Part shown: positions 47,301-60,700 of the stretch, piece by piece
Position numbering within the stretch: the stretch's first letter is position 1
How the letters are laid out: each line of letters begins with the position of its first letter
Origin: Tetmemena sp. SeJ-2015
Lineage: Eukaryota; Ciliophora; Spirotrichea; Sporadotrichida; Oxytrichidae
Assembly (NCBI GenBank): GCA_027382625.1
Contig: JAJKFJ010020673.1
Coordinates: forward strand, 156,637 to 220,636
Reading direction: 5' to 3'
Length of the DNA: 64,000 nucleotides
Translations under genes and position numbers: made by a program
Notes under the pieces: generated by a model
The model's input: only the letters and a program-made list of their open reading frames with translations
What the model was told of the DNA's origin: nothing
Databases searched by the model: none

Positions 47301-49048
47301 ATAAACTTGGTGACTATGCCATTTTTAACAAAGTAGTTAAATTGTTTTGGCCCAGACTTTATCAACTCGAAAATTAGAGATAAAACTTATCCTATCTTCA
47401 GCCAATTCTTAGAAAACTCCTCTGGAATCATTGCAAAGATAGGTTGCATTATGTCATCAACTTTATCAATCTAATCTATCTCAAAGAGTTGATTCACTAT
47501 GAAGAGAAGAGTGTTCTTGTTCGTTTCTCTCTTTTCAGAATCTATGTTCTATATCATATTCTCTATGAAAGTTCTTTCATCCTTTTCTAATTTGGACTTG
47601 TCCACTAAAATTCTGCTGCTTATAAACTGAGCCATCACTTCTTTGTTCAAGCTAAGAGCTCTTAAGAACAGTTAGTAGAGTGCTTTGTAATTTTAATTTT
47701 CAGTGATGAATGGAATCAACTCAAAGATCATCTTCTGCATCATTTCAAATAATGACTAGCTTATATTAGAACCGCTCTCAAATACGAAGGGCTACTTCTC
47801 CACAAGAAGTTCTAATAGATTCTTCATGAAGGCAAAAAAGTCGTTGTTCAGAATTTGCTTCTCTCTTAAGAACAAAGTGTTATCGTCATGCACGTGCTAA
47901 AAAAGTATTGAAGGAGATAAATAAAAGGCTTACCCTGTAAATTTAATGAGGTACAAATTATTAGGCAGAGTTGAAGTCGACTAGAATATAATGCTCATTT
48001 CTTTCTTCGTCAAATTGGATGCCATTCTCACTAAGGAGAAGCTCTCTAGCAGAGGGTACCACGTGCAAGAAATATAATAAATAGTTGTCGTATGAGTTAA
48101 TTTACTCAACTGCTCTAGAGATTGCGGTACCATCGCAACCTAGAGACTTGGATATTCTCACGATTTCCTCAGGGACAACAATCTTAACATATCAAATCGA
48201 TACAAATAGTTATGATCTTGATCTTCTGCTTTCTGCGCTTCTCATAAATGAGCATGTAGGCATTTTTCGTGTAGTCATAGTCTGTTTTCATATCTGATGA
48301 AGAAGCACCAAATCCTCCTTACATCTGTCCTCCAAAGCATTCATCTTCCATACGAATAAACTAGAACATCTTCACTTGCGAATCGTTAAATTCAAGCCAT
48401 CTTTCATTGTTGGTGGCTAGCCATTCGGGTTTCTCCTCATCTTTCTCACCTCTTTAAGTGTTAATGTAAGAGATGTAATGTCCTGCTTGAGCAGTTCCCA
48501 TATGAACTACAACGCCAACTAGTTTGTACTCAAAATCTTCATCTTGAAGATCTTAACTGCCAGATTCTCCATAATCGATTTCCATTTCCTCATCTTCACT
48601 AGACTCAACTTCAAATTGTGCTTGCTTTGAGGGAGATTCATTCAGTAAAAGCATTAAAAAGTGATTTTATAAATCTTAAATCTTTTGATTCAAAGGTTCG
48701 TCTGCTTCATCCTTTCCTTCTTCCTTCTTTTACTTTCTGGCTATCTCTGCAGCCTATTTCAAAGCATCTATTTCTCTTTGCTTTTCCAATTTCTTCTGAC
48801 TCTTTTTCGCCTTCTTTAAAAGCTCCTTTTCTTGTTTCATAATCTCGCTCATCATGTAAGGCTTCAGATTGAGAACATTTGGGAACTCTAGCAAAAATAT
48901 ATTAAAGCTTTGAGTTAAGTTTAACATTCTAGAAGGTATCGAAGTCAAACACTATTCTTTGCAAATGCACCATTAACATATTTGGTAGCTTCTCAATCAC
49001 TGATCGTCTTTCAATATCTACTCTTTGGTTGCAAGCTTCACACTTAAA
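44329..49048 (-). CDS. USP deubiquitinase, block C (inverted; second half of catalytic domain to C-terminus)
   Basis: Read on the minus strand from the pointer at 49048-49040: FKCEACNQRVDIERRSVIEK (zinc knuckle), NMLMVHLQRIVFDFDTFQNV, then EFPNVLNLKPYM, and the His box YKLVGVVVHMGTAQAGHYIS (His codon 48480-48478), followed by ERWLEFNDSQVKMF and NAYMLIYEKR. These are the second half of a USP fold. Downstream come helical repeats (NNDFFAFMKNLLELLVEKQP, EEFSKNWLKIGQVLSLI, HAGFTFLFMKEYGDNVALEP, STNGFLASYLALMEPPCYVY), a Q/N-rich stretch, and a C-terminal RanBP2-type zinc finger CPVCTYFNSPYYSQCEMC, ending at TGA 44331-44329. There is no start codon at its head: it is a continuation of block B, whose Cys box is on the other strand. 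Confidence 0.88.
48890..48905 (-). other. 16-bp IES with GCT pointer in USP block C
   Basis: Copies of GCT (minus strand) at 48908-48906 and 48892-48890. Excision of 16 bp restores NSKLEFPNVLNLKPY, the conserved USP sequence. Confidence 0.7.
49040..49048 (-). other. Pointer TTTAAGTGT, head of USP block C
   Basis: Exact 9-bp match (minus strand) to plus-strand 54599-54607; encodes FKC in both blocks in the same phase. Confidence 0.88.
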
Positions 49049-49086
49049 TCGATCATAGTTGACTTAAATCAGCTTTTAAAAGTACA
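49049..49086. other. 38-bp spacer between divergent block heads
   Basis: Only 38 bp separate the pointer that starts block C (minus) from the pointer that starts block B (plus). It is non-coding and presumably eliminated. Confidence 0.7.
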
Positions 49087-49098
49087 ATGGATAAATTA
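49087..49098 (+). other. Pointer ATGGATAAATTA, head of USP block B
   Basis: 12-bp partner of 42709-42720. Confidence 0.88.
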
Positions 49099-52000
49099 GC
49101 AGACTTGATTCGAAACCAAGATAGGGAAATCAAGTACAACTTTATCATGAACAGCATACTTAAGCTCAAGAGTAATGAATCTGCTATTCCCGCCATCAAG
49201 ATTATCTAGAATATCATTTCTCAAATACCTCAGCACAGAACGTCAGATAAGGCATTGACTCTTTACGAGTACTCAAATATTCTAATTAAAGAGGAGGATA
49301 TAATCAATCTCGTTATTTATGATCTCACTTAATACAATGAGCAAATTAATGAAATGTGGGAAAAGAAAATCCTAACAGAATAGAATGTCGAGAACTTGGA
49401 TATCCTCGATTTACCTTTCACTCACAGATCCCAATCCTATATAAGATTGAACTTTATTAAGAACAGTAAGTTTATTTGATGATTAATTTTGCTTTTAGTG
49501 CTTCAAAATAGCTAAACTATGCTAGAAAAGGAATAGCTAGATCAAATATGGGACTTGCTAATGGTTAGATCAAAGGTCTCTATCGACTTTGACATATTCT
49601 TCGACTGGCTAAGAAATTTGCTTCAAGATCAAAATAAGTTGTCCCCTGCTTTAATTCATCATTTCTTCGAGCATAAGGTATGCTCGCAAGATAATCCAGT
49701 TAATTTCTTCCACATTAAAAAGTCAGGATTCGATTGCATAAAGAACATGTTCGTGCTTATCAATGAGGAGGCAGAGAAAATTTATAATATCAATCCTGCA
49801 GCTCTCAAAGCCGCTGCAGGTAATAATCTTGGACAAAAGCTAGAAATTAAGGTTCTGGTACCTCCTAATGAGCTAATTGGCATCAATGTTATATGGAGGA
49901 TGCTCTCAGAATGCGACAAGAGAAACTCTGAACTAGTCTCCATTATTATAGAGCTTATTACAAAGGTTTATCATAGCATATCTAATTAATTGGAGCATTA
50001 GAAGCATTAAATTGAAGATCAGTTCTGTAAGAGCACAATAGAAAGAATCGCAAATGTTGCCAATAATTCAGAAATATCTGATAATGATAAGAGAAACTTC
50101 TTGAAGAGCTGTTCAACAATGCTCAAATCATTCTTCTCAGATTCTGAAAGGAATCTCTATTTTTATTCAAAGAATTTTTAATGGGAATGGAACGGGAGGT
50201 ATTAGACCTTTTTACAGTATAGAAAAAAATATCTTCATAGAAAACCTCATTATCCAAAATGCTATAACTGCTCAAAAGAATGCACCTAAGTATATATCTC
50301 TTAGCGTTTACTCAAACATTATAAGTCAGAACTTTATAAAAATTCGGATTAAAAAATTATTTTTAATTAATGTTTTCTCAAATGATGAAGAATACCCATG
50401 ATGATCATTCAGTAACACAGCTTAAATATACTCTTAATCTGAGTTCAAAATTACATATTTTATAATATTGCACCCGATTCAATAAATTTGATAATATATA
50501 GCGAAGTGTATCTTAAACCATAATAGGATATTAATTATTCTTGCTAATTAGACTAAAACATTGTCAAAATCAGTAAATTCTTAAGAGAACCCAAACTCGA
50601 TCTACAGATAAAACGATTTCAGCTAAAAAAATGAAAAGATTAATTCTAAGCTAATCATTTCAACTTCTTTTTTATATCAGTATATATTCCTTAAATTCTA
50701 CCCTATACTATTTGGGAATTGAAGAAGATCATCTCTTCTAAAATAAGAGTGAATCCTCTTAAAATTTAATTGATTAGATCGGACACTAAGAAGAAAGTAA
50801 TTTAAGAAACAGACAATTATTTATGAGCTTTAATTAATTGAATGACATATTATAATTAAATGGAATGCCGAGATCCTTCGTAGATTCATTTTTGAGCCAT
50901 ACGAAATAGTAAACGCTTAGAGAAAGTAAATTTCTCCCATCCCAAAGGTTCCTCTACTTACCAAAACAAAAGAGCTCGTCCCAGAGGCTAAAGCAATTTT
51001 TGCAAGTTGGTTCTAGAAATTCTCTGTTGATGGATGGATGACCCCCGATACTTGTACTAATTTCATAAGAGCCAGCACAACCGATCAATCTGTATCTAAA
51101 GAAGATAACAGAGTCGTGAGACTATTCAACACTTATGATGAGGATTGTGATGGATTAAAACTTACTTATATTTTATAGTATGGAAGGATATCTCTTGAAG
51201 AGTTTTTGAAGTTCTATCAAGATTCTTGCAAAGACAGGCCAGAATTGGTTTGGAGTAACTTTTATATTAAAACCTTAAGACCCATCAAATTGGGCAGGAT
51301 TTAAAGCCAATTCAACCTTATGACTCCCTCGAAGATCCATTAGAAGTAAAAGACCCTCAAGTACTTCCAAGATTCAGACTTTCTAGCAACTAGGAGCTCT
51401 TCAATGGATTATTTGAGCTCTTCCCCAAGCTTAACCCATTCTCTTAAAATGAACTTAGAGAATTCATAACTCATATGAGAATTAATCCTTTCATATACTC
51501 AAAGATGCTATCTCTAAGTGGCCTTAGTGAACTTTTAGAGGAAAAAAGTTTAGAGAAGATTCTTTACAATCTTGAGATATTCAGTGTACTCTTGCAAGAG
51601 CACTCAAGTATTAAGCAATCTCAAATCAAGTTTAATTAGTTTTAAGTCCTATTACTTCGAAAACCAAGATTATAACAAAAATTTCCCAACATTAAATGCT
51701 ACTGAGACATAATCTTAAACCAAGCAACAAACATAAGATGATCATACCTTCATGTAAGATGCAAGAATCAAGCAGAGTGCAGGTCCAGCCTCCGGTGAAT
51801 AAGATACTGATGTAAGAATGGAATCTGGAAGAATTCATGATAGCAATGTAGCAATTGCTTTGCCTTCTGCTACTTAGGGCCCAGTTATGGTAGGATAAGG
51901 AGCTCATATTCCTGATGCTCCTCATATGATAAATGCACCAACCTACGGACCCAGTGTGCCACCCACTTATGTTTAAGCTACCCAAGGTTCGTAATCGTAA

Positions 52001-54607
52001 TCTGTCTCAGCAAGCATTTCATAAAATAGTTTCAAAAACAAGGAAATGATTGAGTCTTTTAAGGGTCATATCTAACATTTTATATCGTCTCAGAAAACTA
52101 TAGTGATTCCATTATCCCAGATGAAGAGGTAGCCTTTTATCTTGGGGTGAATGATCTATCTCTTGTCTAAGAGTTGCACTAAACTTTTGTTTAGAGCTTC
52201 ATTTAAAATGATGGCTTCAAGATTCTCTTGTAATTGATGCACAAACTGATAAATTTAGGCAAAAGCCAAAAGGAAGAGCAGATATTTTAGAATAGAGCTC
52301 ACAAAGAGGGACTTCAGTGCATTATTAAAATCATGAGAACTTTCCTAGTCTCTTCATTCATTGCTAATTCAGAGGGAAGTGATGCCACTTTATAGCTGAG
52401 AAAGTAAATATCGTCAAAGCCTGAGGAAAAGCAAACTATTGACAGCTCTTCTCTTCTTCTTCAAATATTTTTTTACTTTTCACGAGAACGCTTTCATGGA
52501 TGACGATCTTGAGTCCTAAATTTTCAATTAAGACTCTAAATAACAGTAGACCATTACTCAAGTTCCCTTTATTAACTAAAGCTAGAATCAATAAAATCAA
52601 AGCAACTAAAATGATAAAGAATAAAAGAAAAGCAAAATTATTTTTTATTCAGTCAGATCAAGAGGACTTTGAAAATGAATACAAGCCACTTATATAAGTT
52701 CTAAAGGGGGCTCTTGGCCACTAAATTTTGTCAACAGTAGACTTTGTTAGCTTATAGAATGAAATATTTGAGGCTCTATTTTTACTTTTCAAGAAGAGAG
52801 TACTATTCTAAAGAATAATGGAGAGAGCTAAATATTTTGTACTTTTTTGTTAAGTAAACATCTGAAATCTGTTTTCTAATCTAGAAAAATTAAATCATTT
52901 TCTGATTTCTCTTTTTATTAAGGGCATTTTAGATAACAAAATTAAAGAAGAAATTTAATTCTTATCTTCTACTTATAAAATTAAATCACCTAGCATTGAT
53001 TTATTTGATCTGTTGAATAATTGCCACAGATTTTGATAACGTACAGCTTTTAATATCTCTGTGGATTTCAATTGTTCTATACAACCATTCCCTGCTTTAA
53101 AATATCATGAATGACTACTATCATCGCAATGAAGGTTCTATTGAGGGCCAAAGTAGTTTATTAGATTTATAAATTTAGCATAATTAAATTAGATCTGATG
53201 ATAATGAATGGCTTACTTTCTAATGAAAACAAAGCCAAAACTGCTATGGAAGAGGCACTCAAATTCTTGTTCATAAATCTTAAGATAAAGGAAAATGAGG
53301 TCAAGGAGCCACCATACCTATTCCTACTCAAAGTTTTAATTAACAACTCCAGAATTACAGATGGAAGAGCTGACCATAGCAGATAATATTTTGCGTTGAT
53401 GGCATCTCTTTTTGAAAGCTATTTTGAGGCTAAAAATTCTTAAACCAGAGACCCTTTAGCTATATTTATTAAACTTGTTTAACTTCTTAAAATGGACCCT
53501 AAATTCGTCGAAATATTTGTTTCCAAAGAGATCCTTTAAGAGTTTATCATCAAGCTCTAAACGTAAATTTGCAGAAATTAAAATTTGATTTAAGATAAAA
53601 TAAGATTCAATTTATGAGTCGACCGAGACTAAAAAGAAAGCATTTTTCGTCGACTTTAATTAAACTGGATACTTGAAGATTATAGATGTTATTCTCAAGC
53701 ATGAGTCAAATATCTTGAACATTGATGAGGCGAGAAATCTAGCGACCTACCTAATTGAGTAGTGTCTCTTCTTCAGTGATATTCCTCCTCTACAATAGCA
53801 CTTCATTAAGGGCACAAATTTAAATGAATACGAGAAGCCTTATCTTAATAAATGTCTTTCTTCCCTGTCGAGAGAAATAGCTTACAAAATTTTATATTGA
53901 TTACAATCTTCTCAAAACTATTTGCAATAACTGCTTAGAATTGATCCCTGAATTGATGATTACTCACATTTAGAACTACCTTAATAAGGTTAGCAAGCCT
54001 AAGCGTAACAATTTCTCGCCTAAGACAGAAGGGAGGAGCTTTCACAATTTTTGCGGTATCAGAAATTTAGGCAGCATCTGCTATATGAACTCCATGATCC
54101 AGCAGTTCTTCCATATCCCAGCCTTTAGATATTGCTTAATGGCTGCTGAGGATAACGAGCCACTCAACTTGTAAATCTTTGAAGGAAGAGAGGTAAATGA
54201 TAACATGCTACACTAGCTGATAAAGTTTATGGGCTTTATGGAGCTATCGGAGAGAGAGGACTATGATCCTCGTGACTTCTGCTTCAGCTTTAAGGACTTC
54301 GCAGGATAGCCTACTAATGTCCGCATTTAGCAAGACACTCAAGAATTTCTGAATCTCGCCTTTGATAGAATTGAGAGACAACTTGCTTCAACTTCTCAGA
54401 AATATTTGCTCAACAACATATTCCAAGGATCTACTTGCTCGCTCATGATTTGCAAGAACTGTGGAAATCTGAGATAGAACAGGGATAACTTCTATAACTT
54501 GTCTTTGGAAGTGAAGAATCAAAAGAGCATCCTAATGTATTTAATAATTTATCTATGATTCACTCAAGAAATTTGTTTCAGGGGAAATCATTAACGACTT
54601 TAAGTGT
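49087..54607 (+). CDS. USP deubiquitinase, block B (middle region and first half of catalytic domain)
   Basis: Helical repeat region: DKLADLIRNQDREIKYNFIM, FDIFFDWLRNLLQDQNKLSP, FHIKKSGFDCIKNMFVLINE, VIWRMLSECDKRNSELVSII. An EF-hand-like stretch follows (VRLFNTYDEDCDG, ISLEEFLKFYQDSCKDRPEL), then LFELFPKLNPFSQNELREFI, a P/Q/S-rich linker (51700-52060) and further repeats (HQTFVQSFIQNDGFKILLQL). The catalytic domain opens with GIRNLGSICYMNSMIQQFF (Cys codon 54079-54081), VRIQQDTQEFLNLAFDRIE and CSLMICKNCGNLRQNRDNFY, and stops at SGEIINDFKC on the pointer 54599-54607. Sequence from 50180 to 50850 is A+T-rich and probably an IES. A GT-AG intron lies near 49470-49500 and a phase slip at about 51280. 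The enzyme should remove ubiquitin from substrates. Confidence 0.88.
54532..54553 (+). other. 22-bp IES with ATC pointer in USP block B
   Basis: ATC at 54529-54531 and 54551-54553. Excision joins LEVKNQKSI to YDSLKKFVSGEIINDFKC in frame. Confidence 0.7.
54599..54607 (+). other. Pointer TTTAAGTGT, tail of USP block B
   Basis: 9-bp partner of 49048-49040 on the other strand; downstream bases are A+T-rich and no longer encode USP sequence. Confidence 0.88.
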
Positions 54608-54756
54608 TAAGCTTAGTTAGCATAAGTGAAATGAAATAGCAGAGTAAAAATAAACTTAGGAATGAATTATACATACACCAGAATAAATTATTTGTTCCTT
54701 CACTATCAAAAACTACTTGCATGCTTATTGAATAGGAGAGAAGATAAATTCCTCTT

Positions 54757-57700
54757 TCAACTTAAAGTGAAGTTATTGCTACCCTCATTATACGCATATT
54801 CAAACTTCTCCTTGAGCTTTTAGAATGAACTTAAAAATAATAATGGCTTTTTTAAACTATAGGATGGAAGTTTAACATAGTTTTGGCAGGTCATAACTGA
54901 GGGTAGAATATCATCAGGCTTTTCTTTTGCAGTCAAAGGCTTCTTAAGAACAACAGTTATCTTTGGATCTAAGCTTGCAAATCCACCATTGGGAAGACGA
55001 GGGCTTCCAGTCACGAACTTTAAGAATCTTTCATAAGAATAATAAATCATAGGTTAATCTCTCTATGATTAAATTTTAATCTTCTTCTATTATCATGATC
55101 TAAGGAACCCATAAATCTGATAAAGTCCTGGAATACAGTAGAGTGTGAATCATAGCCATGTGCAGGAACCACACATTCTAGTAGTCTTTGAGGATTAGAC
55201 CACTCATCTTCGTTTCTAAAAACTCCGCATATCATATCCTCAAGTTCAAACTGCGTAGCAAAAGACCGAAGTGTCTCAACTGGGAAGACTGAGTTAAAGC
55301 CTTTCTTGAAGGCTTAGACTTGAATTTTGACTGTCTCGTGGAAGAAATAATGGAGCACCAAATCTAAATACTCTTAAAGATTCTCAATAGAGACCTCAAT
55401 CTGTTTTCCATTTTACTTCAGCTCAATGTTCTCGAATCCTGGTAGGGTGAAATACAGAGTGAGATCCTCGACAGTTGCTTATTAATATAATCATTATGAT
55501 GGTGCTCCTTCCTTTTCTCAAATTAAATTTAAATTCCTTAGTCCTGAGAGTATTAAGCTATCTCTTTCTAGTCTCTTAATCAAGATCAACCTGCTTATCG
55601 ACTTCCTTCTTTTTGTTAGCAAGAATCTACAACTCAGCCAAAGTCTTAAAAGTCAATTAATCCATTCTCTTTATATCAAAAATACTCAGCTTCTTGCCTA
55701 AAACTAAGTCCCAAAATAGAGAGGAGAGTGGTAGGTCTATCAACTTATCATCGCTAATGCTCTTGGCAATCATTATACCCGCCAACCTGAAAATTTCATA
55801 AAGTTTCTTGAGCTCATCTTAAATTGTAAAATTATATCTGTTTTCATTTGAGGTACACTTATCGGAGAAGGAAATAGACTGTGATCCTCTATCTTAGGGT
55901 TCCAAATAGGAATTTGAGTGTTGTTAACAGGGATCTAGGCGTTTCTCAATTCATTGCTCACTAGGTAGTAAAATTCAAGAGTAGGACCCAGGCCGGTTCC
56001 AACCTCATCTTTGTACTGTATTTCAAGGAAGGCTCTCTTATTAATTTACTTGGAGAGAGTGAAAGCTGAATCGAGGATTCTACTTCTATCTACGATCATC
56101 TTCTGCTTCTAGAATTTAGCCTGATTGGCACTATTTCTCTCATCCTATGGAACTTTTCCTGTCTTCTACTTAAGAAATTGCCTCAAGAAGAAGATGCTGC
56201 GATTCATATCTATTGCCCCAATGAAAGAGATCAACTTAAAGAAGAGCTATCTCGTAGTGAATGGGAATAGGAAAGGACAGTTCTTGAATATTTGCTACAA
56301 GGTTTCTGATATAGCTCCACCAATCAAGGCATAAGGATCCTGGATATTTCTCAAGATATATGAATCAAGCTTGTGATGATGGAAAGCATTTTGATGCAAC
56401 TAGTGAAGACCAGTATCCAAATTTTCATCTGTGAAGATTGCGTCTTTCTATTCCTCAAAAGAGGAATTTGAGTTGATGAGGAACTATAGCCCTTAATTTT
56501 GGAAAAGCTCTAAGTGCTTGCAAATGAAGTTCATGACTTTGAGTATCTTGAGTGATGACTCAAGGTTTTTCATATCCTTCTACTTCTCCTCACTTTTGAA
56601 TTTAATCAGACTAGATTGATTGAAGACATGGAATTCCTTTTCAATCAGTTGCTAAACCATTGAATTAACAGCTGAAACTGAAATATCATGGACAGCTTCA
56701 CTCTTGGTTCTTTCTCTTTTGGCTGAGAATTCTAGCAAGCTATCTTTTCTCGAGAGAGTTATATCATCCTTCTTGTCCTTGATGATAAAGTAGATATTTG
56801 CTGTGGTCTCTTTTGTTGCTAAATAGCTGCTAAGGCTCAAATGAATTAAAAATGATTTTAGCCCAAATCTTACTTCTCCTGTTGAGAAGTTCTGTTTTCA
56901 GACTACTTTAGAATCTCATAAATGGTTTGATTTTGATTGACTGGTTACCCTTCGTAGAAAAATTCAAATTCTATATCCTCTCCACATGATCTAATGAGCT
57001 CATCTAAGTCAGTCTTAATCAGCTCTGATAAGCCTTAATCCTTTAAATTTAATGCTAGAAATAATTCTTGACTTAGTTATCTTCCTCAACAGAGAGTGCT
57101 ACCTCTCTCGATTGCATTCTTTGCTCAAATTATTTTCTTGATCTATTTAGAGCATCTACCATCTTTTTCTGCTCTTCTTCATCTTCATCAGTCATTTCTA
57201 CATCTTCTCTTCTTTCATTTTCATGGACTATAGATTATTTCTTCTCTTCCTCACTTTCATAAATAGCAACTGTTTTTTATTTTAAACACTTATTGATGTT
57301 AAAGAAAGTTTTGATAAATGCAAAATTCTCCTAAAATTCTTAATCCTCTAAAGATAAAATAGACATGTTTCGAAATTTCAATTTATAAAATGCTTGAATT
57401 TATTTTTATTAGATATTAGATTAGTTATATTCATTGGATGCCAACTAAGCAGCTTCTATTTCTGTGCTCTATGACTCTGTTTTCATTTCTGTATCTATCT
57501 AGCTCTATCTTGCATCTTAAAACATAAACATATAAATCATCTTCAGCAGCCTAATTAAGAATCTATCCAAATATGCCCATAGACTCTTTGTTCTACTATT
57601 CTAGAATTCCTGCTCTTGCCGCCTCCAAGGTAGATGATAGGGCTCCTTTATCTTTGAGTGCTTCCTCAAATCTCTTCTTTGAGAATTTCTCATGGTGCTT

Positions 57701-60700
57701 AGTTCTGATTAGCACTATAAGTCTTTGGAATTCCTGCATCTTAATTTCAAAGTTCATGCTCTCCAAATCCTCTTAGTTCTACTCGCCTAGAATTTCACTC
57801 TCATCCTTAAAATAAAAAGACAGAAATTAGAAGTTTAATAGTTTGTATCCCTCATTTGTTGATCCTCTTGTCTGTTCTCCTCTTCGGAGTAAAGATCTTC
57901 TATGGTGTTTGTGATGATGGACTCTAGTGATGCAACAATCTTGATGCTGCAATTCTTTGCTCAACTAAGGTGAGTTCACAATTTGATCGGTGATATCATT
58001 TGCCATTTTCTCAACTATCTCAGTCATTTCCTCAGGTGTGTGACTTCCTTCAATTAGATCTCAAGAAAAAGATAATTTAGATCTCTAATCTAGTTCATAG
58101 CGAAATCTATGATGGTCTTTCCTTCAGGAGGCACCCCTTAATCAAGGCCTCTTCGCATCTCATTTCCATAGTTTCCATAGTTACCATAGTAGGAAGCTGG
58201 AGTCTTCAAGCTTTTTACATCATCTTAGGTCTTCACTTTGTTTCTTAAGAAATCTTCCAGCAAATGAAGGGAAGCGCAGTGCTCCACGGATATCAAAACT
58301 TATCCAAGATCTTGGAAAAGATGATTCCTCTTCTGATACACTCTTGAAAATGATTCCTTTCAATAGAGAAAAAAAAATTATTTCTAGGAGCACCTCCAAG
58401 GACATTAAAAGCAGGGTGATGGCTTACTGATCTGTTAGCCAGAGAAGGAGCTTCAAGAGAGTTACTGTTCGAAGTCGTTGCTGGGACATTTTTATCAAAA
58501 GATTTAGTTGGATCATAAATCAGATTTACTCGAGTTCTTCTTGTCAGCTGCTTCAAAGCATTTACAGATTGATTAGGATCATCATTAAAATTAAAATTAG
58601 CAAAGAGACCCTCACCTTATCCATTTTCAAAAAGCAAGTATTCGCTTTAGGAAATTAGATCGTGGCAGAGGTTTATGAGTATCTACAGTGGTAGCTTTTC
58701 ATTTTCTTTGTTGAGCATGTAGTGGGTAAATACCTTTAACCTCTAAATAAATGCTCTAGCCTCTCTCTTTGAAAGATTTTAAGAATTTTTGTCTAGCTAA
58801 TTGATTACCATTTCTTCTGAATGCTTCACCTCCTCTCCAACTCTTTCCTTTTCAAGCAAGTATTAGATTCTCTTTGGATTTGAAGTTAGGAATAGGTCAA
58901 GGGCTTGTAGCAAGCCTCATAAATATTATTGTAAGAGTTTAATTAATTTAAAAACCTGATTCTCTGAGTTCAAAGCTCATTATCTGTCTCTTACTTCCCA
59001 GTGCTTCGGATAATTACTTCATCAGAATTTTGATTCTTTAAAAGTTGAAAACTTCTTGCTTTGCTTCCTCGTGATATTCTTTGCCAAATTACGTAAGTTC
59101 TCGATAATACCAGATTCCTCTCCATACCACTCTTTTAGCTTAAGATTGAATTCCTCGTTTTCAAAGTAGTTTTAAGAGAGAGGAGCTGCAATAGAGATGA
59201 TTTGAATTATCGACTCTCCTCTTTGCTTATCAATTTAGCTCTGCAAATTATTTTAGCGTCTGCTAGCTTCGACATATTGATTCAAGATTTATTCTAGATG
59301 ATCTTGATGATTTGGATCGTCACTCTCCAGAGATCCAAAGTTTCCTCTTCGCAGAATATCTAACCTCGCTTTTTCACGCTAAGCCTCTCTCTCTAAAGCT
59401 TCAGCTTGCGAGTCAGAAGGCTTTGCTTCCTATTCGTATTTGTCCATGTCAAAGCCAAGTGACTCCTTGATAGCTTACTTGGTCGAAAAGGCTTTGATAT
59501 AGTTGGTGACTCCCTCTCTTATTAAAGGCAGTGTATAGGTTTTTGCATTAGTTTTCATCAGCTTATCAATGAGTTGGAGGCATATTAGGATAGACTGATG
59601 GTTTTTAGATCTGAGGTTGGAGAGAATGAATTTGGCGAAGGAGTAAGGCTCAATGAAATTGTTCAGGAGTTCTTCATTGAACAAATTTATCATTTTATCG
59701 ATCACTCTTAAAGACTTTGCTCTAATCTAGGTCTAGATATTGTTTTCATATACACTAAATATTCTGGGCAACACTTTTTCGGCAATTAAATGATAATAAT
59801 TTTAAAATTAATTTGATAAATTATTTTTCTAAATGAACACAATTCTGGAATGTTCTGATTCCAAGAAAAACTTGGGGGTGTCTTATTTATTTAAAAAATT
59901 AAAAGGCACTAGCAAATCAACTAAATGTGTTCTAATTAAATATTTTGATATTAATTTTTACTAAATTTTAACAACATCTCACCCTCAACTTTTTCTTTTA
60001 GAGCTCAATTTGCAGTCTTGACTTCTCATGATCCGCTTTCAAGGAATCCTCTCTTTCTGGAAGAAGTGAATCAATCAAATTGAGAGTATCTTGAATCAAG
60101 GGGAACTTGTTTGCAGTAAGGTGAGGGCTCTTGAGATCGGATTGTGATGGAATGAATTTCTCTATCAGGCGGAAGATATCGAAGTTTGTGATCATTACAG
60201 TCATGTCTAATGAATACTTGCAGCAGAGGCTCAAACTTTTAATTATCAACTCTTTAGAGGTATTAGTCAAAGATTGAGACTTAGATTGCTGCATCATGCT
60301 CAGTCCCTCAGAAAGATCCATGTGCTCTTCTTGAGAATCTTCGATGCAAGACTCCTGCAACTTCGAAAGCATTCTCTCCACTATCCCTGATTAACCAATT
60401 TTTTTAAATATGAAAATTTTGTTTCACAATTTTTTCGTATAGCTTAGAGACTTTTTCGAATTAAGTGTTAGGGCTCAGAAATCTTAGAATGCTGTTGGCA
60501 CTTTTATGAACTATGTTGCAGACTAATTCTGTTCTGCTTGAAGCAAAATCTCCTCGAGATTGCAACTGCTCACCTAAGAGTGACATCATAGGCAGGACGA
60601 AATCATTATTGCTAAAATTCTTGATTTATTGAGAATAAAGCAAATAAGTACGGCTGAATAAAATCATTCTCTGACGCTGCATGCTGACTGACATTCATAG

